This document shows, in pieces, positions 1-6,903 of a stretch of DNA of 8,168 nucleotides (its first letter is position 1; each line of letters starts with the position of its first letter). Location: the NCBI GenBank assembly GCA_021797225.1, contig JAKAAE010000065.1:1-8168 (forward strand), written 5' to 3'. Under the pieces are notes generated by a model. That model searched no databases. It saw only the letters and a program-made list of their open reading frames with translations, and was not told the origin of the DNA. The translations under genes and the position numbers were made by a program. Origin of the DNA: Thermoplasmata archaeon. GTDB taxonomy: Archaea; Thermoplasmatota; Thermoplasmata; Thermoplasmatales; Thermoplasmataceae.

Positions 1-1174
1 CATCCTTCAAGTTCAGGAGATCCCTGGAAAGTTCTATAACGGATGCCTGGAATCCCAGACATATGCCGAGGTATGGAACACGTTTCTCTCTTGCATACTT
101 TGCTGCGGCAATCTTTCCTTCAACACCACGGTATCCGAATCCGCCCGGAATAAGTATCCCATCAAGGTCATCCAGCGGCTCAGTGCTTTTTATTAAATCA
201 TCGGAATCAATCCATTTTATGTTGATCTTTATGCCGGTGTTGCCTGTTACATGTGAAAACGCTTCCTTGTGACTTATATACGCATCCTGCATATCAACAT
301 ATTTCCCTATAAGTCCGATTGTAACCTCTTCAGTCGGTTTCTCTATATTCTTTGTAAACTCTTTAAGTGTATAATTTAATTCATGATCATCAAATTTGAA
401 CAGTTCCCTTGTATATTCCAGTGCTCCCTGATTCTCCAATACCATGGGAACGAAATACACATTAGAAACATCGTAAACACTAATTATGCCTTTCTCAGCA
501 ACGTCTGTAAATAGAGAAATTTTCTTTCTCGCATCTATGTCCAGTGGCCTTGAGGACCTGCAGAATAGTATGTCCGGCTGTATCCCTATTGCCCTTAACT
601 CCTTTACACTATGCTGTGTTGGTTTTGTCTTCTGTTCAGACCCTGATTCGGGAATAAGTGTAACATGTCCGAAGATCATAGAATCGCTTTTATCAGATCT
701 CATCTGTCTCAAAGCTTCGAGAAATGGCATTGATTCGATATCACCCACTGTTCCACCCACCTCTATGAGGGCTATATCATATCCATTGGCGGCATTTCTT
801 ATACGTGCTTTTATCTCATTGGTAATATGCGGGATTATCTGTACCGTACTGCCGAGGTAATCTCCGCGCCTTTCCTTTTCTATTACTTCCTTGTATATTT
901 TTCCCGTTGTTATATTATTTGCAGATGTAAGTGAAGTATCAAGAAACCTTTCATAATTGCCGAGGTCCAGATCAACTTCTCCACCGTCGTTCAGTACAAA
1001 AACTTCGCCGTGCTGATATGGATTCATTGTACCTGCATCATAATTTATATACGGGTCTATTTTTATATTTGTAACTTTAAAACCACTATTTTTTAAAAGA
1101 TAAGATAATCCTGATGTTATTGTACCTTTTCCTAATCCGGAAATAACCCCTCCGGTTACTACAATATAATGCAT
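1..1174 (-). CDS. pyrG: CTP synthase (glutamine-hydrolysing), 3'-truncated by window edge
   Basis: CTP synthase makes CTP from UTP with ATP and glutamine, the last step of de novo pyrimidine nucleotide synthesis in the cytoplasm. The first 391 codons are present; the family is usually about 530-550 residues, so the C-terminal third lies beyond the window. The N-terminal synthetase domain opens [18 protein letters not shown], the family's nucleotide-binding loop (about residues 3-18), followed by [20 protein letters not shown] (39-58) and [10 protein letters not shown] (68-77). A class I glutamine amidotransferase domain follows, with [10 protein letters not shown] and the nucleophile elbow GICLGFQ around Cys372. 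The ATG at 1172-1174 gives the canonical N-terminus and lies about 24 bp from a TATA box, so the mRNA is probably leaderless. It follows the MFS gene on the same strand after a 160-bp gap with its own promoter, so it is probably a separate transcript. The reading frame is intact and identification is firm. Confidence 0.97.
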   Translation of the reverse strand, partial: MHYIVVTGGVISGLGKGTITSGLSYLLKNSGFKVTNIKIDPYINYDAGTMNPYQHGEVFVLNDGGEVDLDLGNYERFLDTSLTSANNITTGKIYKEVIEKERRGDYLGSTVQIIPHITNEIKARIRNAANGYDIALIEVGGTVGDIESMPFLEALRQMRSDKSDSMIFGHVTLIPESGSEQKTKPTQHSVKELRAIGIQPDILFCRSSRPLDIDARKKISLFTDVAEKGIISVYDVSNVYFVPMVLENQGALEYTRELFKFDDHELNYTLKEFTKNIEKPTEEVTIGLIGKYVDMQDAYISHKEAFSHVTGNTGIKINIKWIDSDDLIKSTEPLDDLDGILIPGGFGYRGVEGKIAAAKYAREKRVPYLGICLGFQASVIELSRDLLNLKD

Positions 1175-1193
1175 TATTCTATAGTAAAAATCG

Positions 1194-1209
1194 TTTAATA
1201 AATCTTTTC
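1194..1209 (-). promoter_or_regulatory. TATA box and BRE of pyrG
   Basis: Read on the minus strand, GAAAAGA followed by TTTATTAAA resembles an archaeal BRE plus TATA box. The TATA centre is about 24 bp from the pyrG ATG, which puts transcription initiation at or next to the start codon. No Shine-Dalgarno sequence is present between the box and the ATG, which fits a leaderless mRNA. Confidence 0.55.
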
Positions 1210-1212
1210 ATT

Positions 1213-1230
1213 ATGGGATATACTTCCCAT
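1213..1230. promoter_or_regulatory. Palindrome upstream of pyrG promoter, possible operator
   Basis: A perfect 6-bp inverted repeat, ATGGGA-N6-TCCCAT, stands out in very AT-rich DNA just upstream of the pyrG BRE/TATA. It is not followed by a T-run on the minus strand, so it does not look like a terminator of the preceding MFS gene. Its position fits a site for a dimeric transcription factor, but no regulator is identified and a chance occurrence is possible. Confidence 0.35.
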
Positions 1231-1282
1231 TCAATAAATGTCATTAATTAGGTGAAAATATTCAAGCTAATTGTGAATTATG

Positions 1283-1334
1283 AGGAAAAATATTAATTAT
1301 TTAATAAATATTGTATATTATCCAAAAATATGTT
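1283..1334 (-). terminator. Possible T-rich terminator region of the MFS gene
   Basis: Downstream of the MFS stop codon, the minus strand carries two runs of five T (complements of 1324-1328 and 1286-1290) in AT-rich DNA. Archaeal RNA polymerase can terminate at short U-runs without a strong hairpin, so these are plausible release sites. There is no clear stem, and the call rests only on position and T-richness. Confidence 0.3.
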
Positions 1335-2696
1335 TCATTCAGATATGTCCTCCAGATTTCTCTTTGAAACCTTTGTTCCACCTATCAGTACAAGAAGTCC
1401 CGCTATGAACCCCGTAATTCCTATGAACACGAATCCGAATGCCCATGAATAGGTGACAACCAGTATGGGTAAGAGTATTGCACCAAGCGCGCCTCCACCA
1501 TGACCTATTCCATCCGTTATTCCGAATCCAGAGCTTCTGGCCCTTGTAGGATAGTTTTCTGCTGTAAATGTATAAGCAACCTGCAGGTACATCCCGAGTC
1601 CAAGTGCAGCCAGGAAAGAGCCAAAATATAGGAAATCAGTGGTTTTTGTTGCCATGGATACCATACCTATTAGCCAAACCACGGTGGCCGCAAAAATAAC
1701 ATGCTTTCTTTCATATCTATCGGAGGTATACATCATTATCAGGGCTCCAGCTGGATAACCAATTATTGCACCTATAGCTATATATAATATTGCAGCTGCA
1801 ACTGTAAATCCTATACCCTCTAACAGTGATGCAGCGTCTCCCAGAAACGCATAATTTCCTATGTACCAGAAAAACCACACTGCTATAAGAAGTGCCATAC
1901 GTGTTGAGTATGGCTTTTTGAATAAGTAAAGTGTGGGAAATTTTGGTTCCTCCACGATAACGGTTTCAGGATGTGGCTCAGGAAGTTTGCCTATCTTCTT
2001 TTCGGCATTTGCCTCCATCATCTCCAGAACCTTCTCAGCCTTTGGTATATTCTTCCCCCTTGTGGCAAGCCATCTTGGGGATTCAGGTAGTTCCATCCTC
2101 AAAAATACTGCTATAAAGGCTATGATCGCACCTATCCCGAATAGCCAGCGCCATCCGGTTGTGAATGCAGGGACGAGAAAATAACCTATAAATGGTGTTA
2201 CTGCCTGCCCGAATATGCCTATAAGAAACGTAAATACTGTAATTTTTCCCCTGACTGCTGAGGGTGCAAATTCGGTTATATATATTGAAACAAGATTCAA
2301 ATCTGCCCCGAGCCCTATTCCAGTTATGAACCTGAAAATAGTTAGTTCCGGCACATTAAAGGAAAGCGCATCTCCCAGGGAACCTATGGCAGTTAAGGCC
2401 ATTGTTAAGATCATGGATCTGTACCTTCCGAAAATATCTGCCAGACTTCCTATCATATATGATCCTATTGCATAACCTATTAATCCAACTGAAAGTGCTA
2501 TAAAAAGAATTATAGAACCATGCAGATTGAATTGCTGGTCTATTGCTGGCATGGCAAGACCTATATCAGATATATCATAAAAAGTAAAGAAATATCCGAG
2601 GCCTATAATTCCGAGGAAGGCTGTGGGTAGGGACCATACTGGGATTCTGTTTTCCCTGGCAATTATATCCTTAATTTTGTCAATATTTTCAACCAT
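1335..2696 (-). CDS. MFS transporter, sugar-porter/general substrate type
   Basis: A 12-helix secondary transporter of the cytoplasmic membrane, probably a proton-coupled symporter; its substrate cannot be read from the sequence. Family landmarks appear in order: the loop 2-3 signature GSLADIFGRYRS (83-94), FRFITGIGLGAD (121-132), the helix 4-5 motif ITEFAPSAVRGK (140-151), the sugar-porter-like PESPRWLATRGK (204-215) ending the first half, a charged central cytoplasmic loop (about 210-262), and the second-half repeat of the loop signature, SDRYERKHV (325-333). AENYPTRARSSGFG (379-392) mirrors the helix 4-5 motif. At 453 residues it is full length with no breaks. The ATG at 2694-2696 is chosen because a TATA box lies about 23 bp upstream, which predicts a leaderless mRNA. 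Carboxylate, aromatic-acid or sugar uptake are all possible; similar genes are usually annotated simply as MFS transporters. Confidence 0.94.
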   Translation of the reverse strand: MVENIDKIKDIIARENRIPVWSLPTAFLGIIGLGYFFTFYDISDIGLAMPAIDQQFNLHGSIILFIALSVGLIGYAIGSYMIGSLADIFGRYRSMILTMALTAIGSLGDALSFNVPELTIFRFITGIGLGADLNLVSIYITEFAPSAVRGKITVFTFLIGIFGQAVTPFIGYFLVPAFTTGWRWLFGIGAIIAFIAVFLRMELPESPRWLATRGKNIPKAEKVLEMMEANAEKKIGKLPEPHPETVIVEEPKFPTLYLFKKPYSTRMALLIAVWFFWYIGNYAFLGDAASLLEGIGFTVAAAILYIAIGAIIGYPAGALIMMYTSDRYERKHVIFAATVVWLIGMVSMATKTTDFLYFGSFLAALGLGMYLQVAYTFTAENYPTRARSSGFGITDGIGHGGGALGAILLPILVVTYSWAFGFVFIGITGFIAGLLVLIGGTKVSKRNLEDISE

Positions 2697-2714
2697 AAAA
2701 ATCGATGAGTTTTT

Positions 2715-2731
2715 GATATAAAGATTTTTTG
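2715..2731 (-). promoter_or_regulatory. TATA box and A-rich BRE of the MFS gene
   Basis: On the minus strand, an A-rich stretch is followed by TCTTTATATC, a good archaeal TATA element centred about 23 bp from the MFS ATG. Transcription would start at or within a base or two of the start codon, and no ribosome-binding site is visible. Confidence 0.55.
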
Positions 2732-2773
2732 CTTTTCATTTTTTTATATTTAAACAATTCTATTATGTTATCC

Positions 2774-2805
2774 ATTAATATTTAATCAAGATCTTAAATA
2801 TTAAT
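2774..2805. repeat. Perfect 12-bp inverted repeat in the divergent intergenic region
   Basis: ATTAATATTTAA (2774-2785) and TTAAATATTAAT (2794-2805) are exact reverse complements separated by 8 bp. The element lies about 55 bp upstream of the MFS TATA box and about 140 bp upstream of the tsr3 TATA box. It could be an AT-rich operator or chromatin-protein site. The arms contain only A and T in an AT-rich region, so chance is a real alternative. The rest of the 279-bp gap (2697-2975) holds only the two divergent promoters and no supported gene. Confidence 0.45.
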
Positions 2806-2937
2806 ACCTTAAGTAATAATGTTAAACTGAAATTTTTGTATCAATGCTTAAATAGAATGTATAAACGTATTTAATCATTGACATTTTGTTCAATTTTCCT
2901 GTACGATTTGATTAGTGTTAGATTTCCGTATATTAAA

Positions 2938-2955
2938 TACCAAATTTTATATTTT
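2938..2955 (+). promoter_or_regulatory. TATA box of tsr3
   Basis: TACCAAATTTTATATTTT contains an A-rich BRE-like stretch followed by a TTTTATAT TATA element centred about 27 bp before the tsr3 ATG. This again predicts a leaderless transcript. Confidence 0.5.
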
Positions 2956-2975
2956 CATTCGGTCTGTTATATCTC

Positions 2976-3470
2976 ATGGGGAAAATATTCTACGTTTACC
3001 TGAATCAGGACGATCCTAAAAAATCTACAATGAAAAAACTCGAGAGATACCGTCTGGCAATACACATACCAATAACCAAAATTTACAGTAAACTATACCT
3101 CACGCCATATTCTGAAAATTTTCTTATCAATTCTGATAAAGAGCTCTATGAAAGGCATGGTATTGTTGTAATAGATGGTTCCTGGAACAGAATAAGCACT
3201 ATAGAAAGCATAGAGGCAAAGAACGGCAGGAAACTTCCGCTACTGCTACCGGTTAATCCGGTTAATTATGGAAAACCCGGAAAACTATCCTCCCTGGAGG
3301 CACTTGCAGCGGCACTTTATATCATGGGTTATATCGACCTGTCGGATGAGATTATCTCGAAGTACTCATGGGCTCAGAATTTTATTAAAACAAACATTAA
3401 CCCGCTGAACGATTATTCAAAGTGCACCACAAATGAGGAATGTATTGCCGTGCAGGAAAGTTATTTCTGA
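2976..3470 (+). CDS. tsr3: Tsr3, rRNA small-subunit aminocarboxypropyltransferase
   Basis: Tsr3 transfers the 3-amino-3-carboxypropyl group from S-adenosylmethionine to a (pseudo)uridine in the small-subunit rRNA decoding region, a late step of ribosome maturation conserved in archaea and eukaryotes. The 164-residue length fits the compact archaeal form. It has an N-terminal RLI-like segment (about 1-35), the VVIDGSWNR motif (64-72), the SAM-site core LLPVNPVNYGKP (90-101), the helix LSSLEALAAALYIMGY (104-119), and KYSWAQNFIKTN (129-140) followed by a short Leu/Tyr tail. The family usually has D-C-S-W where this protein has D-G-S-W (67-70), a small deviation noted from memory. The ATG fits the TATA spacing and the family N-terminus. 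The gene converges on the MurL-like gene, with a 10-bp overlap of the 3' ends. It is functionally unrelated to that operon. Confidence 0.94.
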   Translation: MGKIFYVYLNQDDPKKSTMKKLERYRLAIHIPITKIYSKLYLTPYSENFLINSDKELYERHGIVVIDGSWNRISTIESIEAKNGRKLPLLLPVNPVNYGKPGKLSSLEALAAALYIMGYIDLSDEIISKYSWAQNFIKTNINPLNDYSKCTTNEECIAVQESYF

Positions 3471-4876
3471 ACTTTCTGCCATCTGTTATCCTTTAACTCA
3501 TATAACCCTTCAGTATATTCAGATAAAATATTTTTGATCATCTGTCTGAAATTTTCCGGTACTGCAGAGAGTACATGCGTTTCGTATGGCATTATGTGAA
3601 TCCCTGCAACATGATCTATTTCTGAATTTCCCTTTTCGGAAAACACGAGCTTCGATTCCGCATACCGTCTCTCATCAGGGTCAAGCCTTAGCCTAGATTT
3701 TAAAAGTCTTCGCCTGAGCAACTTTATATCCGTCTCGGTATACATTATATCCCGTGGGTCTCCCCCTGCAGATTCTATAAAAAGAAGTATGCCCAGGCAT
3801 TTGGAGCATTTCCCGCATGGATAAATCACACCATTTTCTTCATGGCAGGAGTGGCATGATCGTTGCTGAAGGAACAGGTTTCTGTATCTGTCCATTAATA
3901 TTTTTTCCTCAACATAGCCAGTTACCGGATAAACTATGGAGTAAACAGCACTGTTTATACCCTTATCACGGAAATAAACAGAAAGCATCCTGTTGAAATC
4001 ATATGTCTGATCGAATATTCCATAATAATACTTTAAACCTTTATAATCTTCCATGTCACGGGGATCATCGAATTCATCACCCATTATAATATTCCCTATT
4101 CTATATTTCTTGATCAATGGAAGAAGCAGGAATATATATAATGGAAAGATAAAAACCTGAATAGGATAGTCATCCGATCTTATATCTATCATTTCACGTT
4201 TGATTATTTTCAGGTGTTTTAATGCTTCGTGATAGAATCTATCCGTGTTTGACCAGACTTTCATTACATTGCTGAAGTTATTCTTATAATAATCGTATGC
4301 CGTCTTAGCAGTCAGCCAGTGAGAACCGGATTCTTCAAAATAAAATGCATAATTTTTTTCCGCCATATTTATTTCATTGAATATCCCGAAAGCAAGAAGG
4401 CTCTCCTTTCCACCGGATGACATTATTGCGACTTTTTCCTTATCAGTATCCCACGGTTTTCCATCCTTTATGTTCTCCGGGCATACTAGTTCAGTTATGC
4501 CATCAGCATTTTTTTTGTTTATGTCACTTTCTGATGGTATAAATTCCGATTTAATGTAATCATATCTCCTATTAATTATCTTGTTAATGAATACTTCATG
4601 GGCATTGATGGTTATGAAATCCTTTACAAGTTTTATATCCCTTTCAGTAACAGGAAAATTCAGTATTAGTTTCCTGGAGAAATATGTGTAGTTGATAGCC
4701 GGCATAGTCAGGATTAACCCAGCCACATTCCGGTCTACCTCTATATCCTCTGCATATGTGAAAATCAATTTATAACTAAAATCATCAAGCCTTATGTATC
4801 CTGTTATCCTGCGTTTTTCAATTTTATCTATGCTGACTTCTATATTGTCGAAAGAAATTACATCATCTATGTACAT
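3461..4876 (-). CDS. MurL-like PP-loop ATPase, putative glutamyl epimerase family
   Basis: A 471-residue protein resembling bacterial MurL, the ATP-dependent enzyme that inverts the terminal L-Glu of UDP-MurNAc-L-Ala-L-Glu. The N-terminal domain (about 1-115) resembles the MurL N-domain in layout, with LILTMPAINYTYF (54-66) and an acidic/hydrophobic strand pattern. The PP-loop is SSGGKES (153-159) in a Rossmann-like core, which also contains GDEFDD (266-271). A C-terminal cysteine cluster, CHSC (341-344) and CGKCSKC (354-360), probably binds zinc. ATP would adenylate a carboxylate, as in MurL. This lineage has no peptidoglycan, so the MurL substrate itself is unlikely; a glutamyl peptide or glutamate conjugate is an inference. 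It is the last gene of the operon, 30 bp after the DUF1611 gene. The ATG has a strong Shine-Dalgarno sequence. Family resemblance was judged by eye, so another PP-loop function (for example QueC-like or thiolation chemistry) remains possible. Confidence 0.8.
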   Translation of the reverse strand: MYIDDVISFDNIEVSIDKIEKRRITGYIRLDDFSYKLIFTYAEDIEVDRNVAGLILTMPAINYTYFSRKLILNFPVTERDIKLVKDFITINAHEVFINKIINRRYDYIKSEFIPSESDINKKNADGITELVCPENIKDGKPWDTDKEKVAIMSSGGKESLLAFGIFNEINMAEKNYAFYFEESGSHWLTAKTAYDYYKNNFSNVMKVWSNTDRFYHEALKHLKIIKREMIDIRSDDYPIQVFIFPLYIFLLLPLIKKYRIGNIIMGDEFDDPRDMEDYKGLKYYYGIFDQTYDFNRMLSVYFRDKGINSAVYSIVYPVTGYVEEKILMDRYRNLFLQQRSCHSCHEENGVIYPCGKCSKCLGILLFIESAGGDPRDIMYTETDIKLLRRRLLKSRLRLDPDERRYAESKLVFSEKGNSEIDHVAGIHIMPYETHVLSAVPENFRQMIKNILSEYTEGLYELKDNRWQKVQK

Positions 4877-4880
4877 TTAT

Positions 4881-4888
4881 TCTCCTCT
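4881..4888 (-). promoter_or_regulatory. Shine-Dalgarno sequence of the MurL-like gene
   Basis: AGAGGAGA on the minus strand, with its GGAG core 5 nt before the ATG at 4876, fixes the start of the MurL-like gene. It contrasts with the leaderless first genes of the window and supports translation from an internal position of a polycistronic mRNA. Confidence 0.7.
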
Positions 4889-4902
4889 GGATAATGTAAT
4901 AG

Positions 4903-4916
4903 AGATTTATAAATCT
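4903..4916. repeat. Perfect 14-bp palindrome over the DUF1611 stop codon
   Basis: AGATTTATAAATCT is its own reverse complement and covers the DUF1611 stop codon in the 30-bp gap before the MurL-like gene. It contains TTTATAAAT, which could serve as a weak internal TATA box about 33 bp from the MurL-like ATG. That spacing is longer than at other promoters here. It could equally be a chance AT-rich palindrome. Confidence 0.3.
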
Positions 4917-5935
4917 GATATAACCCCTGTAATACTTTCAAACTCCTGAAGTGGATCAAAAACAGGTATTCCATACTGTCTCTCCAGTTTTACCTTTTCA
5001 TTATCTATTTCATATGGCTCCATGTTTTCTGTATTAAGCGATATTGCTATTACCTTTTTATTGGAGACCAATTCAAGTACTTTAATATACTTATCAAGGG
5101 GCTCTATTGGATATTCCGGGAATCCATCATAATATTTCCTTTTCGGTGCATGCTGAAGAATAATAGCATCAGGTCTCATTGCGCCTATAATCTCAAAACC
5201 TCCGGGATATGCAGGATGTAAAATGGATCCCTGCCCTTCAAGAAACATGTACTGAGGATGTTTCTCCTGCCATGCAATATAGGTTATGTATTCAAGGGAA
5301 CCTGCAACAAAATCATTTATTATAGAGTCCATAACAACTGTGTATGGAAATCCCTGCATCCATGATGTTTGCCCCGTTCCTATTAATTCAGAGCTTTTTC
5401 CCTGCCTGTTCATTGCATCGTTCAGATATACAGCAGTTGTTCTTTTGCCAATTGCACTATCTGTTCCAAGCACAGCAATTTTTTTAGATTTTACCTCTTC
5501 AATTTTTCCCGTAAATGAATATTCATAACCATTGAACATTTTCCTGACGTCTGTTATACTGACCTTGTATTTCAGGGCTAATCTGCTGAATTCACGATCG
5601 TTACTGATATACTGATGAAGCCCGCTTACAATATTCATTCCGCTTTCAATGGCATCCGAAACAAATTTCCTGTATTCAACCGGAAGATATCCACCATCTG
5701 TGGCAACACCAACAATCATAGTCGTTGCTCCGAGATTTTTTGCCTCCTGTATTGTACTTATAATTCGTATGCCATTCTGTCTGCCCATGAGGACATATCC
5801 TGCATCCATTCCATAATATCTTGAATCTATCACGGATACAATTTCATATTTTTTACTGTATCTTACAAGTCCATTGGCAGTCTTACCATAAGTTGTTGCA
5901 AAACATCCCTCCGAGAGGATTACCGCTTTTTCCAT
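4907..5935 (-). CDS. DUF1611 family P-loop protein, DgcN-like (putative D-amino acid N-acyltransferase)
   Basis: A 342-residue protein with the two-domain DUF1611 layout. The N-terminal Rossmann-like domain (about 1-145) has VILSEGCFATTYGKTANGLV (5-24), VIDSRYYGMDAG (35-46) and IVGVATDGGYLP (74-85). The C-terminal domain carries the family's P-loop GTDSAIGKRTT (157-167), GTGQTSWMQG (186-195) and FLEGQGSILHPAYPGG (231-246). The length is normal for the family. One bacterial member, DgcN, has been reported as a D-glutamate N-acetyltransferase; whether this one shares that activity is unknown. The gene starts on the last base of the preceding stop codon (a TAATG junction), with a GGAAGTGA ribosome-binding site inside the upstream gene, so it is co-transcribed and probably translationally coupled to the PLP enzyme. 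Family assignment is strong and the reaction is inferred. Confidence 0.9.
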   Translation of the reverse strand: MEKAVILSEGCFATTYGKTANGLVRYSKKYEIVSVIDSRYYGMDAGYVLMGRQNGIRIISTIQEAKNLGATTMIVGVATDGGYLPVEYRKFVSDAIESGMNIVSGLHQYISNDREFSRLALKYKVSITDVRKMFNGYEYSFTGKIEEVKSKKIAVLGTDSAIGKRTTAVYLNDAMNRQGKSSELIGTGQTSWMQGFPYTVVMDSIINDFVAGSLEYITYIAWQEKHPQYMFLEGQGSILHPAYPGGFEIIGAMRPDAIILQHAPKRKYYDGFPEYPIEPLDKYIKVLELVSNKKVIAISLNTENMEPYEIDNEKVKLERQYGIPVFDPLQEFESITGVISDL

Positions 5936-6870
5936 TATTTGTCACTTCCGGTTAACACTATAACACAGCTATTATTTCCAGCATATCTCGAGGCCGCAAC
6001 TGCAGCAGAAGCAGATGCAGGAAGTACTGATAAATGATCCACTTCCCTGAAGCCCCTGGACATATTTATCATATCCTCATCCGATACATATAGTGCCTTT
6101 CCACTGGTTTTATAAAGCATATCCAGTGCCCTCTGCCCATCGTAGGATCTGTATGCTATAAGCGGTTCATTGCTCTTTGTTTCTACAATGCTATCCGGAT
6201 CAAGTTCCACTATTCTTCTAAATCCGTTCATGAATGAATATATTACAGGATTTCCGCCATCTGTGCTGGACGCTATAAACGATGGAACTTTATCAGACTT
6301 CCCACTTCTCCTTAATTTAAGAAAGCCGTAATATATACCATATATTGTTGTCCCGTTTCCAACAGGCACCGAAACATAATCCGGAACAAAACCCAGCTGC
6401 CAGTAAATTTCATAGGCTATTTCACTGTAGCCTGCTATATCAAGATCCTTATTTGAGGAACCCGGACTGGCATCATACCAGCCATTTTTACTGGCTTCAT
6501 CCCTTATATATTCAACCATCTCTTCATATTTAAATGGTTTTTCTATTACCTCTGCACCGTATGCAGCGATTTCTGCATGTCTTGAATTTGAATATTCGGA
6601 CGGAATTCCAACGACAGCTTTCAAACCCATTGCTCTGGCATAGTAAGCTATGGATGCACCATAATTTCCACATGTTGCGACAGATATTTCAGTGTAACCC
6701 TTCTCAATGGCATTCTCTACATGCCTTCTAGAAATTCTATCCTTCTGCGTTCCTGTAGGATTTATACCATCATATTTCAAGAAAAAATTACCATTACCCA
6801 GATAATTGCCTATATCATAATCCCTGATTAACGGGCTACCTGGAGGCTTATCTTCAGTTTCTATTTCCAT
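5935..6870 (-). CDS. Fold-type II PLP-dependent enzyme, threonine synthase-like
   Basis: A cytoplasmic PLP enzyme of the tryptophan-synthase-beta fold, nearest in motif style to threonine synthase. With the ATG at 6870 it has 311 residues. NPTGTQKDR (37-45) supplies the PLP Schiff-base lysine K43, VATCGNYGAS (64-73) is the cofactor/substrate loop, and VPVGNGTTIYG (168-178) is the phosphate-binding loop. It ends LTGSDK. It lacks the N-terminal domain of standard threonine synthases (usually about 350 residues or more), so a different substrate is likely: beta- or gamma-replacement, elimination, or racemisation by a serine-racemase-type relative. The frame is open back to 6936, but that extension crosses the TATA box and the dyad, so it is rejected. 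GTG at 6879 is an alternative start giving a nearly leaderless mRNA. It is the first gene of the operon with the DUF1611 and MurL-like genes. Fold and cofactor are firm, the reaction is not. Confidence 0.9.
   Translation of the reverse strand: MEIETEDKPPGSPLIRDYDIGNYLGNGNFFLKYDGINPTGTQKDRISRRHVENAIEKGYTEISVATCGNYGASIAYYARAMGLKAVVGIPSEYSNSRHAEIAAYGAEVIEKPFKYEEMVEYIRDEASKNGWYDASPGSSNKDLDIAGYSEIAYEIYWQLGFVPDYVSVPVGNGTTIYGIYYGFLKLRRSGKSDKVPSFIASSTDGGNPVIYSFMNGFRRIVELDPDSIVETKSNEPLIAYRSYDGQRALDMLYKTSGKALYVSDEDMINMSRGFREVDHLSVLPASASAAVAASRYAGNNSCVIVLTGSDK
5942..5949 (-). promoter_or_regulatory. Shine-Dalgarno sequence of the DUF1611 gene, inside the PLP gene
   Basis: GGAAGTGA on the minus strand matches the archaeal GGAGGTGA consensus at seven of eight positions and ends 6 nt before the ATG at 5935. 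It lies within the last codons of the PLP-enzyme gene and decides the DUF1611 start. Confidence 0.7.
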
Positions 6871-6903
6871 TTTTTTCACTGGTAGTATTATAATATTAAT
6901 TAC

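Noticed and set aside
486..860. Plus-strand open frame of 124 codons
   Set aside because: It lies wholly inside pyrG, whose minus-strand frame encodes an unmistakable CTP synthase. The product has no recognisable domain, and there is no promoter or ribosome-binding site for it.
1213..1230. Palindrome as an intrinsic terminator for the MFS gene
   Set aside because: On the minus strand no T-run follows the stem, and it is about 105 bp past the stop codon next to the pyrG promoter, so a regulatory site fits better.
2697..2975. Possible small RNA (for example a C/D-box guide) in the divergent gap
   Set aside because: A partial C-box-like CGATGAG and isolated CTGA were seen, but they do not have the spacing or pairing of a C/D-box RNA.
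3461..6870. Peptidoglycan or pseudomurein biosynthesis cluster
   Set aside because: No Mur ligases, racemase MurI, UDP-sugar enzymes or pseudomurein genes accompany the MurL-like gene, and the other markers point to a wall-less lineage.
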